Assembly (NCBI GenBank): GCA_027451265.1 | Contig: DAIDJT010000157.1 | Location: forward strand, 1-6,260 | Origin: Bacteroidales bacterium | Lineage (GTDB): Bacteria > Bacteroidota > Bacteroidia > Bacteroidales > VadinHA17 | Length of the DNA stretch: 6,260 nucleotides | Direction of reading: 5' to 3' | Shown here: positions 1 through 6,260 of the stretch, in pieces | Layout: the number at the start of each line of letters is the position of its first letter | Numbering within the stretch: position 1 is the first letter of the stretch | The notes under the pieces: generated by a model | Told to the model about the DNA's origin: nothing | The model's input: the letters and a program-made list of their open reading frames with translations, nothing else | Databases searched by the model: none | Translations under genes and position numbers: made by a program

Positions 1-68
1 TTACGATGGCCGGCAGCGCCGACTATCTCTTCCTTGCCAAAGCTGCCGCAGAAATAGCAAATAATTAA
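1..68 (+). CDS. 3' end of an unidentified upstream gene (partial)
   Basis: An open frame enters from the left edge (first complete codon at base 3) and stops at TAA 66-68. It gives a 21-residue tail, TMAGSADYLFLAKAAAEIAN plus a final N. The alanine-rich amphipathic end with a Gly-x-Ala-Asp-Tyr stretch resembles the C-terminal helix that follows the catalytic His in SGNH/GDSL-type carbohydrate esterases, but the catalytic motif would lie outside the window, so this is only a guess. The stop is 44 bases before the GH43 start, and no hairpin is visible in the gap. The gene could therefore be the promoter-proximal member of the same operon. The composition of the tail argues for real coding sequence, but it is too short for confident assignment. 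Confidence 0.5.
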   Translation, partial: TMAGSADYLFLAKAAAEIANN

Positions 69-112
69 AATACCCGGCCAGAGAAATATTAACAGAAACA
101 AACAGATAAATA

Positions 113-1456
113 ATGAGATACTTAAAATTATCAATCGCTATCACCGCTATGGTGGCAGGCACATTGGCCTATTCGCAAAATCCTGTCATCCGTGACCAGT
201 TCACTGCTGATCCGACGGCCAGGGTTTTCAACGGGAAGATGTATCTGTTTCCGTCCCATGACATCCCTGCACCGGAAAGTTTCCCGCGAAAAGACTGGTT
301 CTTCATGGCAGATTACCATGTCTTCTCCTCATCAAATCTGACTGACTGGACCGACCATGGCATCATTGTAAGCCAGGATAAAGTCGATTGGGTGAACCCC
401 ACATCGTTCAGCATGTGGGCGCCTGATTGCATTGAAAGAAACGGCAAGTACTATTTCTATTTCCCTGCCAACGTTAAAACCGGCCGGGGATTCGGAATCG
501 GGGTTGCAATAGCAGATAACCCGGAGGGACCATATACTCCACAGCCTGAGCCTATTGCAGGGGTAAGGGGAATAGACCCGACAGTGTTTATCGATAAGGA
601 TGGCCAGGCGTATATCTATTATTCGATGGGCAGAATCTTTGTCGCCAAACTGAAAGAGAACATGACCGAGCTGGCTTCTGATCCGGTTGTTGTCGGTGAT
701 CTTCCAACCAAAGGACTGGTTGAGGGACCCTTCTTCTTCGAGAGGAACGGTATCTATTATATGACCTATCCACATGTGGAAAACACAGTCGAACGGCTTG
801 AATACGCGATGGGTGACAATCCCCTCGGACCATTTAAGGTGACAGGGGTCATTATGGACGAAACCCCGATGGGAACCTGGACTAATCACCACTCATTGGT
901 GCAATACAATGACCAGTGGTATCTCTTTTATCATAACAGCGCCTACTCGCCGAAGTTTGACAAGAACAGGTCAGTCTGCATAGACAGCCTGTTCTTCAAT
1001 GAAGACGGGACTATCAGGAAGGTGATTCCAACCAACCGCGGAGTAGGAATTACCAGCGCACAAACCACAATCGAGATTGATCGCTTCAGCCAGGTAAGCC
1101 CGGCGGGAGTAACTGTTGCGCTCATTGATACAATAAATCCATTCCGGGGATGGACAGCCCAATTGAGCGGACCAGGCAGCTGGATCTCATACAATGCAGT
1201 TGACTTCGGAAACAAAAAACTCAAATCAGTGCGGGTCAATGCCTCATCAGTGACAGGAGGGATTATTCAGATCCGGCTCGATAATCCGGCCGGCCTGCTC
1301 CTTGCGGAGATTGAAATTCCGGGGAACACGGCGCTGAGCAATGTGGATGCAAAACTGAAAAAGTACAGTAAAGGAACTCATAACCTTTTTGTTGTACTGA
1401 AAGATGGAAATCCGGTGAACATTGACTGGGTTCAGTTCAGGAAAAAGTCAAAGTGA
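113..1456 (+). CDS. Secreted GH43 glycosidase with C-terminal CBM6-like domain (arabinofuranosidase/xylosidase type)
   Basis: A 447-residue exported enzyme, probably an inverting alpha-L-arabinofuranosidase or beta-xylosidase acting on side chains of a plant polysaccharide. Residues 1 to about 21 form a signal peptide (MRYLKLSIAITAMVAGTLAY) without a lipobox Cys, so it is likely soluble in the periplasm or secreted. Residues about 25-315 are the GH43 five-bladed propeller. The three expected carboxylates are visible: D33 in TADPT (general base), D155 in RGIDPTVF (pKa modulator) and E204 in GLVEGPFF (general acid). SMWAPD (100-105) and NHHS (258-261) are further family motifs. Residues about 320-443 resemble CBM6, with W347, W357 and Y360 and the closing VNIDWVQF (435-442). 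Bacillus subtilis XynD, an arabinoxylan arabinofuranohydrolase, shares this GH43-CBM6 architecture, but substrate cannot be read from that alone. The start is the first ATG after an A-rich leader. The gap to the GH95 start is 40 bases, suggesting cotranscription. Confidence 0.93.
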   Translation: MRYLKLSIAITAMVAGTLAYSQNPVIRDQFTADPTARVFNGKMYLFPSHDIPAPESFPRKDWFFMADYHVFSSSNLTDWTDHGIIVSQDKVDWVNPTSFSMWAPDCIERNGKYYFYFPANVKTGRGFGIGVAIADNPEGPYTPQPEPIAGVRGIDPTVFIDKDGQAYIYYSMGRIFVAKLKENMTELASDPVVVGDLPTKGLVEGPFFFERNGIYYMTYPHVENTVERLEYAMGDNPLGPFKVTGVIMDETPMGTWTNHHSLVQYNDQWYLFYHNSAYSPKFDKNRSVCIDSLFFNEDGTIRKVIPTNRGVGITSAQTTIEIDRFSQVSPAGVTVALIDTINPFRGWTAQLSGPGSWISYNAVDFGNKKLKSVRVNASSVTGGIIQIRLDNPAGLLLAEIEIPGNTALSNVDAKLKKYSKGTHNLFVVLKDGNPVNIDWVQFRKKSK

Positions 1457-1496
1457 ATTCAGTAAATATAAAACTACCCGAAATCCGGAAAAAATT

Positions 1497-3854
1497 ATGA
1501 AATCACTCATTACCGGTTCTCTCGCAGCATTGCTGATGTTTTCTGCCTGTTCCACCAGTGGGAAAGTAAGCCCGGCAACAAAAGAAATGGTTCTCTGGTA
1601 TGACAAACCGGCAGGGAAAGCATGGCTTGATGGTTTGTTCATAGGAAACGGCTATATGGGAGCCAATGTTTTCGGGAGGGTGCAGAATGAGCGGATAGCC
1701 CTGAATGAATCAACATTCTGGTCAGGCAAACCGCATGATTACAATGACCCTGATGCATATAAGTATTTCGGGCAGATAAGGGATCTCGTGTTTGCGGGAA
1801 AGTTCAGGGAAGCAGAAAAACTGGCAGACGAACACTTCTACGGGATACCGGGTGCTCAGCAGGCCTACCAGCCTGTGGGCGACCTTCTTCTCGATTTCAA
1901 GGTTGGCAGTGATTCTGTAAAGGATTACTACCGTGAACTGGATATGGAAACAGGCATAGTCAGGATCAGCTACACCGACGGTGATGTGAAAATGACCCGT
2001 GAAGTCTTTATGTCATATCCTGACCACGTAATGGTAATGAGGATATCGGCAGACAAACCGGGGAAGGTTTCTGTTGAGGCAAAACTCACAAGCCCGTTTG
2101 CAGAAAAAACAAAAGTAACAGATAACAGACTGACTCTCAGCGGCACATGGAAATATCTTCCCGAAGAGATCAGCTGGCTTGTTGCGAAGGTCGAAGGTCC
2201 GGGTCTCGGTTTTCAGACTGATGTGGTTGCATTGCCGGAAAAAGGTTCGCTGAAGGCAACCGATTCGACTCTTGTTATTGAAGATGCCAACTCCGTGACA
2301 TTTATTCTCACCTCTGCGACAAGTTACATTAATTACAGGGATATCAGCGGAGATCCGGCAGCCAGGTGTGAAAAGATCCTTGCAGATGTCAGGGGAAAGA
2401 ACTTCAAAACCCTTAAGAACACTCATCTTGATGATTTCACAACCCTGATGAGCCGGGTGAGTCTCAAGATCGGTGATCCGGTGAAAAATGAGATGCCGAC
2501 CGATGCAAGGGTTGCTGCTCTGAAGAAAGGAGAATCTGATCCTGACCTTCTGGCAAAGATATTTCAGTTCGGCCGGTATATGATTGTATCAGGCAGCAGG
2601 GACGGCAGTGAACCGTTAAACCTGCAGGCCCGCTGGAACCAGGACCTGCTGCCCAACTGGGGCAGCAAATACACGATCAACATAAATACCCAGATGAATT
2701 ACTGGCCGGCTGAGGTGACAAACCTGTCGGAATGCACAGGTCCCCTGTTCAATCTGATAAAGGACCTGTCTGAAAACGGGGCTCAGACTGCAAAACTGTA
2801 CTACAATGCAGGTGGCTGGGTAGCTCATCATAATACTGATCTCTGGAGAGGGACCGCGCCTGTTGACGCAGCCCGTTACGGAATGTGGCCGGTTGGGGGA
2901 GCATGGTTATGTCAGCATATATGGGAACACTACCTCTACACCGGGGACAAAGAATTCCTCAGGGAATATTACCCGGTGATGAAGGGATCTGCACAGTTCC
3001 TGATGGACATAATGACCGTGAATCCGGCGTATGATTACCTCGTCATTCCGTTTTCAATGTCACCCGAGCAGGGATTCTTCGTAAGTGAAGGCTCCGAAGA
3101 GGCATTCCTTGCCCCGGCAACAACCATGAATACAGGACTTATTAAAGATCTATTTCCTAATTGTATAGAAGCCGCCGGGTTACTTGACACTGATGCGGAC
3201 TTCAGCAAAAGTCTCGGGGAAGCCCTTGGCAGGATCCCGCCGTACATAATCGGCAGGGACAGCCTTCTGCAGGTATGGATAGAAGACTGGAAAAGGGGAA
3301 ATGAAGGTCATGACATGTCAGCCAATTTCGGATTCTTCCCCGGCAACTCAATAACCCTGCGGGATAATCCCGACCTGGCCGCCGCAATCAGAAAATGGCT
3401 TGAACCGCGCCGGGCCTCAACATCATGGCCAACTGCATGGGACATCAGTTTCTGGGCCAGGCTGGAGGACGGTGCCAGGGCTGATACCGTCATCAGGAAA
3501 TTCTTCATGGCACGGTCATCATGGGGAGGGATCGGAAACAACCTTCACAACACAGCCTTCAACCAGTCAGATGCAAACTTCGGATACACGGCCGGAGTGG
3601 CAGAGTGCCTTTTACAGAGTCATGCGGGAGAAATATCGATACTGCCGGCCCTGCCTGCAAGCTGGAAGGACGGATCGGTGACCGGACTGAAGGCCAGGGG
3701 TGATTTCGAGGTTGATATAGACTGGAAGGACGGAAAACTCGTGAAGGCTGAGATCAGGTCCCTGCTCGGCAATCCATGTACCGTCAGGGCTAACGGCACA
3801 ACAAAGGAATACAGCCCTGCCATAGGTGAGAAAGTTGTAATAAACGGCATTTAA
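1497..3854 (+). CDS. GH95 family lipoprotein (alpha-L-fucosidase / alpha-L-galactosidase type), divergent motifs
   Basis: A 785-residue inverting glycosidase of family GH95, which removes terminal alpha-L-fucose (classically alpha-1,2-linked) or, in some members, alpha-L-galactose. The ATG at 1497 is chosen over in-frame 1422 because it places a lipoprotein signal at the N-terminus: a KS start, a hydrophobic stretch and lipobox FSAC with C18. The 1422 start would bury this signal and overlap the GH43 gene. After C18 comes STSGK, without an acidic surface-export signal, so a periplasmic anchor is more likely. Residues about 33-275 are the N-terminal beta-domain (LWYDKPAGKAWLDGLFIGNG, ALNESTFWSG), about 310-705 the (alpha/alpha)6 barrel, and about 706-785 a C-terminal beta-domain. 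Residues matching the catalytic set of Bifidobacterium AfcA are N395 and N397 (ININTQMNYWPAE), E524 (SPEQG) and D692 (SDANFG). Oddities are GHDMSANFGFFPG (604-616) where HRH-x-SH is usual, and AFNQSDANFG where PPFQIDGNFG is usual. Length is normal for the family and the frame is intact. Confidence 0.9.
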   Translation: MKSLITGSLAALLMFSACSTSGKVSPATKEMVLWYDKPAGKAWLDGLFIGNGYMGANVFGRVQNERIALNESTFWSGKPHDYNDPDAYKYFGQIRDLVFAGKFREAEKLADEHFYGIPGAQQAYQPVGDLLLDFKVGSDSVKDYYRELDMETGIVRISYTDGDVKMTREVFMSYPDHVMVMRISADKPGKVSVEAKLTSPFAEKTKVTDNRLTLSGTWKYLPEEISWLVAKVEGPGLGFQTDVVALPEKGSLKATDSTLVIEDANSVTFILTSATSYINYRDISGDPAARCEKILADVRGKNFKTLKNTHLDDFTTLMSRVSLKIGDPVKNEMPTDARVAALKKGESDPDLLAKIFQFGRYMIVSGSRDGSEPLNLQARWNQDLLPNWGSKYTININTQMNYWPAEVTNLSECTGPLFNLIKDLSENGAQTAKLYYNAGGWVAHHNTDLWRGTAPVDAARYGMWPVGGAWLCQHIWEHYLYTGDKEFLREYYPVMKGSAQFLMDIMTVNPAYDYLVIPFSMSPEQGFFVSEGSEEAFLAPATTMNTGLIKDLFPNCIEAAGLLDTDADFSKSLGEALGRIPPYIIGRDSLLQVWIEDWKRGNEGHDMSANFGFFPGNSITLRDNPDLAAAIRKWLEPRRASTSWPTAWDISFWARLEDGARADTVIRKFFMARSSWGGIGNNLHNTAFNQSDANFGYTAGVAECLLQSHAGEISILPALPASWKDGSVTGLKARGDFEVDIDWKDGKLVKAEIRSLLGNPCTVRANGTTKEYSPAIGEKVVINGI

Positions 3855-3861
3855 CCATTGA

Positions 3862-3898
3862 AAAGAGGGAGGCCGGTTTCACCGTGACCTCCCTCTTT
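3862..3898. terminator. Bidirectional intrinsic terminator between convergent genes
   Basis: A perfect 11-bp inverted repeat, AAAGAGGGAGG (3862-3872) and CCTCCCTCTTT (3888-3898), encloses a 15-base loop. The stem has a GC-rich core and A/T at its base: A residues on the left (3861-3864) and T residues on the right (3896-3898). It can thus act as a hairpin with a short U-run in either direction, although both U-runs are brief. It starts 8 bases after the GH95 stop and lies 26 bases from the stop of the minus-strand GH43 gene, the position expected for a shared terminator. Confidence 0.85.
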
Positions 3899-3923
3899 AA
3901 TACGCCATCAAAACTGCCTGCGG

Positions 3924-5630
3924 CTATTTTTCCACAACTGTCATACCCCTGGTGATTCCCGATTCGTTGAAGGCATCAACACTGAAATAATATTTCACAT
4001 CCCGGTTCAGACCTGTCAGCATAACCGAACCGGAATCATATACCATGACGGAGGTATATAGCTTTTGGGGCGAAGTGCCATAGTTTACAATATAACCTGT
4101 TGCCCGGTCATCTGCAGGCCATTCCACGATTGCTTTTCTCGTGTCAGCTTCGTTGCGTGCCACGGTGAATTCATTCACCTCTGCGGGAGTATTTCCCTCC
4201 CTGGTTCCGAAGATCCGCAGATCATAGAGAGAGAATGTGCCATCAGGAACACTGACATTTTCAATCTTTATGAACCTGGTCTGAACGGGTTTCTCAAGCT
4301 GTATGTAATCATGGCATGCATCAGCAGTGTTATTGCTCTTGTCTGCAATCACATCCCATGATTTTCCATCCTTTGATGCCAGAATCCTGTAACGGTAAAA
4401 GATCTCTTTGCTGCCGGGCTTGAGTTTTGATCCGTTGTCTGCAAAGTTGACCTGAACGGCATGCACAGTGGATGCGTCATCAAGCTCCACGCTGAGCCAT
4501 TCCCCGCTGTTGCCGGTAACAGCTGACCACCATGTTCTTATATCCTCATCGAAGGCATTGCTGACAGGGAACTCATCCATTGCCGATGAAGCTTCAGCCT
4601 TCTTATTATATGACAGAAGCATCCATCCAGTAAAAGTGTTCTCTTTTTCAAAATCAACCTTCCTGTCAGGCATGATTGCCGGGTAGTCACCGAAAGCAGT
4701 AAATGTCCTCAGTACACCGTCTTTGTCGAAAGCTGCCGGGAACAACCCAAGGCGCCTCTCGAACATATGACGGATTGAAATTGACATAGTTGCTATATGC
4801 CAGTAGTTGCCGTATTCATCCGGGAATGTCGAACCGTGCCCTGCCCCGCCGGCAAATCCTCCAGGCTTGTAAGAGAATGGGCTGTAGGTCTCATACGCGA
4901 ACGGTCCAAGGGGCGAATCCGAAGTATAAACACCGTCAGCATAAGTCCTGTATTCAGTTCCCGGTGCTGCATACTGGAGGTAGTACCGGTTATTGTATTT
5001 TGTCATCCATGCTCCTTCATTCCATCCGTTACTTGTAAGCTCATTCTTATCCCCAGGCACCTCCCACCCGTAGATGTCGGCATTGTGCCCGATGAGTACC
5101 TGCGGTTCAGAGACAGCCTGCATTTTTGAATTGAGCTTTACTCCATATATGGGAAGTTGATTTGAGCAACCCCAGTAAAGATATCTCTGCCCGTCACTGT
5201 CAGTGAAAAAATGCGGATCCCAAACGGCAAACGGCAACGTGTCATTCAGGGGTCTCCAGTTATCACTGAACGGATCCGTGGTATAATAAAATGGTTTTCT
5301 TTCAGCAGATGATGCGGCAAACCAGACAGTATCACTGATTGCAATTGCATCAGGTGCGTAGTCCTCAATGGGAAGGGTACTGACAGGCAGGTAGGTCCAC
5401 CCGTGAAGATCATCAGAATACCAGTACCCTCCGCTGTGGGAAACAAAGAGTATGTATTTATCCTTGAACCGTATCATTGTGGGATCGGCTGCCTCACGGT
5501 ATGATACACTGTCAGTGTACTGAAACCGGTAGTTGATATTCAGCGGATTGCAGTAGGTTGCCTCCTTTTCTGTTGTTTCTCCCGAACAGGATGCCAGAAC
5601 CAGGGCGAGGATTGTTAACGACTTTTTCAT
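3924..5630 (-). CDS. GH43 lipoprotein with discoidin (F5/8 type C, CBM32-like) and fibronectin type III domains
   Basis: A 568-residue lipid-anchored GH43 glycosidase, probably an arabinofuranosidase, xylosidase or exo-galactosidase; the subfamily cannot be fixed by eye. The signal is MKKSLTILALVLASC with lipobox LASC (C15), followed by SGETTEKE, which is acidic and might allow surface display but does not clearly match the known export signal. Residues about 26-320 are the propeller. Candidate catalytic residues are D49 (EAADPT), D138 (VWDPH) and E205 (WNEGAW), with H265 (GAGHGS) as the conserved propeller His. Residues about 338-476 form a discoidin fold (NAFDEDIRTWWS, GEWLSVEL, RFIKIENV, LYDLRIFG), typical of carbohydrate binding. 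Residues about 480-566 are a fibronectin type III domain (ATGYIVNYGTS, LNRDVKYYFSVDAFN). It is the only minus-strand gene, convergent with GH95 and divergent from GH51, so it must have its own promoter in 5631-5881. It is far from the other GH43 in sequence and domains, so it is not a recent duplicate. Confidence 0.92.
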   Translation of the reverse strand: MKKSLTILALVLASCSGETTEKEATYCNPLNINYRFQYTDSVSYREAADPTMIRFKDKYILFVSHSGGYWYSDDLHGWTYLPVSTLPIEDYAPDAIAISDTVWFAASSAERKPFYYTTDPFSDNWRPLNDTLPFAVWDPHFFTDSDGQRYLYWGCSNQLPIYGVKLNSKMQAVSEPQVLIGHNADIYGWEVPGDKNELTSNGWNEGAWMTKYNNRYYLQYAAPGTEYRTYADGVYTSDSPLGPFAYETYSPFSYKPGGFAGGAGHGSTFPDEYGNYWHIATMSISIRHMFERRLGLFPAAFDKDGVLRTFTAFGDYPAIMPDRKVDFEKENTFTGWMLLSYNKKAEASSAMDEFPVSNAFDEDIRTWWSAVTGNSGEWLSVELDDASTVHAVQVNFADNGSKLKPGSKEIFYRYRILASKDGKSWDVIADKSNNTADACHDYIQLEKPVQTRFIKIENVSVPDGTFSLYDLRIFGTREGNTPAEVNEFTVARNEADTRKAIVEWPADDRATGYIVNYGTSPQKLYTSVMVYDSGSVMLTGLNRDVKYYFSVDAFNESGITRGMTVVEK

Positions 5631-5675
5631 GATTCGATGGGTTTAGAAGCCTGTATTCTGTCAGACTTCGCATCT

Positions 5676-5694
5676 TTTCCAGATGATATGGAAA
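5676..5694. promoter_or_regulatory. Interrupted palindrome TTTCCA-N7-TGGAAA, possible operator
   Basis: Six-base arms TTTCCA and TGGAAA pair perfectly around GATGATA. Allowing one bulged T on the left, pairing extends three more bases to 5672 and 5697. It lies 46-64 bases upstream of the minus-strand GH43 start, in its likely 5' untranslated or promoter region. It could be a regulator site or an RNA hairpin. A 19-base palindrome of this kind can also arise by chance. Confidence 0.3.
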
Positions 5695-5758
5695 GATAGA
5701 AAAACTTGTCATGAAAGCACATCGTGCAGCCATAAAAACCAGCCCCGCGTGAAGTTTT

Positions 5759-5778
5759 TGCTGATGATATGTTCAGCA
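5759..5778. promoter_or_regulatory. Interrupted palindrome TGCTGA-N8-TCAGCA, possible operator
   Basis: Six-base arms TGCTGA and TCAGCA flank an 8-base centre, near the middle of the divergent region (104 bases before the GH51 start and 129 before the GH43 start). The site contains GATGATATG (5763-5771), which also occurs at 5682-5690 in the other palindrome in the same orientation. A dimeric regulator acting on both promoters is possible, but nothing in the window identifies one. Confidence 0.3.
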
Positions 5779-5881
5779 TGAAGGATTTTTGAAACCAATG
5801 ACGTAAAAGTAAAAGCAATATTCTGTGGGTGACCACATCCGGAGCCGGTGGATTTCATTATATTTCAAATTGATTAACGAA

Positions 5882-6260
5882 ATGAAAACCATAAAATCAT
5901 CATTCATGAAAAAGCTGCCTTTTCTTCTGGGTTGCATGATTCTTTCCTGCCTGTTTCCCGACACTCTGAAGTCTCAGGATAAAGCCGTTATAAAAATCGA
6001 TTTTGACCGCAAAGTCGGCACGGTTGATCCAAACATCTACGGAGCCTTCGTTGAGCCTATAATGAAAGTGGTGTATGGTAACATCTATGACCCTGCTTCT
6101 CCCTTCGCTGATGAAAATGGTTTCAGGAAAGACTTCATTCAGCTTGTCCGTGAGCTGAAAATTCCGGTTGTCAGATGGCCTGGCGGAAACTATGTTTCAG
6201 GGTACAACTGGGAGGATGGCATCGGCCCGAAGGACAAGCGTCCGGCAAGACTCGATCTTG
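5882..6260 (+). CDS. GH51 alpha-L-arabinofuranosidase, N-terminal part (runs off window)
   Basis: The first 126 residues of a GH51 retaining exo-alpha-L-arabinofuranosidase, which releases terminal arabinofuranose from arabinoxylan, arabinan or oligosaccharides. The frame is open to the window edge. Residues 1 to about 32 are an export signal; an alternative ATG at codon 9 (5906) gives MKKLPFLLGC, which would be a more compact signal. The cysteines at 18 and 23 (ILSC) leave open whether this is a lipoprotein. The catalytic domain begins with VDPNIYGAFVEP (48-59) and continues through ADENGFRKDFI (75-85), VVRWPGGNYVSGYNWEDG (96-113) and GPKDKRPARLDL (115-126), hallmarks of the family. E58 and R98 match substrate-binding positions near the family's E29 and R69 (Geobacillus AbfA numbering). 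The acid/base and nucleophile glutamates lie beyond the window. The usual EHLGR after the conserved Phe is EPIMK here. It is transcribed divergently from the GH43 lipoprotein gene. Confidence 0.92.
   Translation, partial: MKTIKSSFMKKLPFLLGCMILSCLFPDTLKSQDKAVIKIDFDRKVGTVDPNIYGAFVEPIMKVVYGNIYDPASPFADENGFRKDFIQLVRELKIPVVRWPGGNYVSGYNWEDGIGPKDKRPARLDL

Larger units (their letters stand above)
5631..5881. promoter_or_regulatory. Divergent intergenic region with promoters for the GH43 lipoprotein and GH51 genes
   Basis: These 251 bases separate two genes transcribed away from each other, so both promoters must lie here unless GH51 is read from further away. I searched for the Bacteroidota pattern (TTTG near -33, TAnnTTTG near -7). 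On the plus strand a TTTG occurs at 5788-5791, but no convincing -7 box follows at the right spacing. On the minus strand CAAATTGA at 5866-5873 reads TCAATTTG, one mismatch from a -7 box, without a clear -33 partner. Promoter position is therefore not resolved. Two interrupted palindromes are listed separately. No convincing small gene is seen. Confidence 0.6.

Noticed and set aside
69..112. The gap between the upstream partial gene and GH43, examined for a promoter or terminator.
   Set aside because: No hairpin and no TTTG/TAnnTTTG pair is present; it reads as an A-rich operon spacer.
332..892. A 186-codon open frame on the minus strand inside the GH43-CBM6 gene.
   Set aside because: It lies wholly within a well-supported gene with all catalytic motifs, and its translation shows no domain-like composition; it is a shadow frame.
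3400..3703. Two alternative plus-strand frames within the 3' part of GH95, which could have signalled a frameshift.
   Set aside because: The main frame stays open through the catalytic Asp motif and the C-terminal beta-domain to a normal end, so no frameshift is needed.
5627..5836. A 69-codon minus-strand frame whose TGA overlaps the ATG of the GH43 lipoprotein gene (ATGA), suggesting a translationally coupled leader peptide.
   Set aside because: The predicted peptide has no recognisable domain or convincing composition, no clear start signal, and it covers the palindromes and probable promoter. An ATGA overlap with an arbitrary frame is not rare.
5853..5887. TTTCATT (5853-5859) is complementary to AATGAAA (5881-5887), which covers the GH51 start codon, suggesting a hairpin that hides the start.
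   Set aside because: It is only seven AT-rich pairs with a 21-base loop, and so too weak to propose as a regulatory structure. AT-rich leaders produce such matches by chance.

Overview
The window is a stretch of a plant-polysaccharide utilisation region from a Bacteroidota bacterium, probably an environmental or gut Bacteroidales (lineage inferred). The evidence is A-rich translation leaders without a clear Shine-Dalgarno sequence, short lipoprotein signals on secreted enzymes, and a dense run of carbohydrate-active enzymes typical of such genomes. By eye, base composition is moderate and even across the genes, with no sign of a foreign insert. No tRNA, rRNA, CRISPR array, transposase or insertion-sequence end is visible.

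Layout. Bases 1-68 are the last codons of an upstream plus-strand gene that cannot be identified securely. Next come two closely spaced plus-strand genes, likely one operon: a secreted GH43 glycosidase with a C-terminal CBM6-like domain (113-1456), and a GH95 alpha-L-fucosidase/alpha-L-galactosidase-type lipoprotein (start revised to 1497, ending at 3854). A strong symmetrical hairpin (3862-3898) lies between the convergent ends of GH95 and a minus-strand gene. That gene (5630 down to 3924) encodes a second, quite different GH43 lipoprotein carrying a discoidin (F5/8 type C, CBM32-like) domain and a fibronectin type III domain. A 251-bp divergent intergenic region with two interrupted palindromes separates it from the start of a plus-strand GH51 alpha-L-arabinofuranosidase (5882 to beyond the window end).

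How the genes fit together. Two GH43 enzymes and a GH51 point to removal of L-arabinofuranose (or xylose) units, and GH95 to removal of a terminal alpha-L-fucose or alpha-L-galactose. Together they look like a side-chain debranching set for a decorated hemicellulose or pectin, such as complex arabinoxylan, fucosylated xyloglucan or rhamnogalacturonan side chains. The substrate is inference. No SusC/SusD pair, endo-acting enzyme or regulator lies in the window.

The least ordinary item is the GH95 protein. It keeps the recognised catalytic residues but departs from the usual family motifs around the active site, so its specificity should not be assumed to be alpha-1,2-fucosidase. I see no evidence here of a wholly new kind of biological system.
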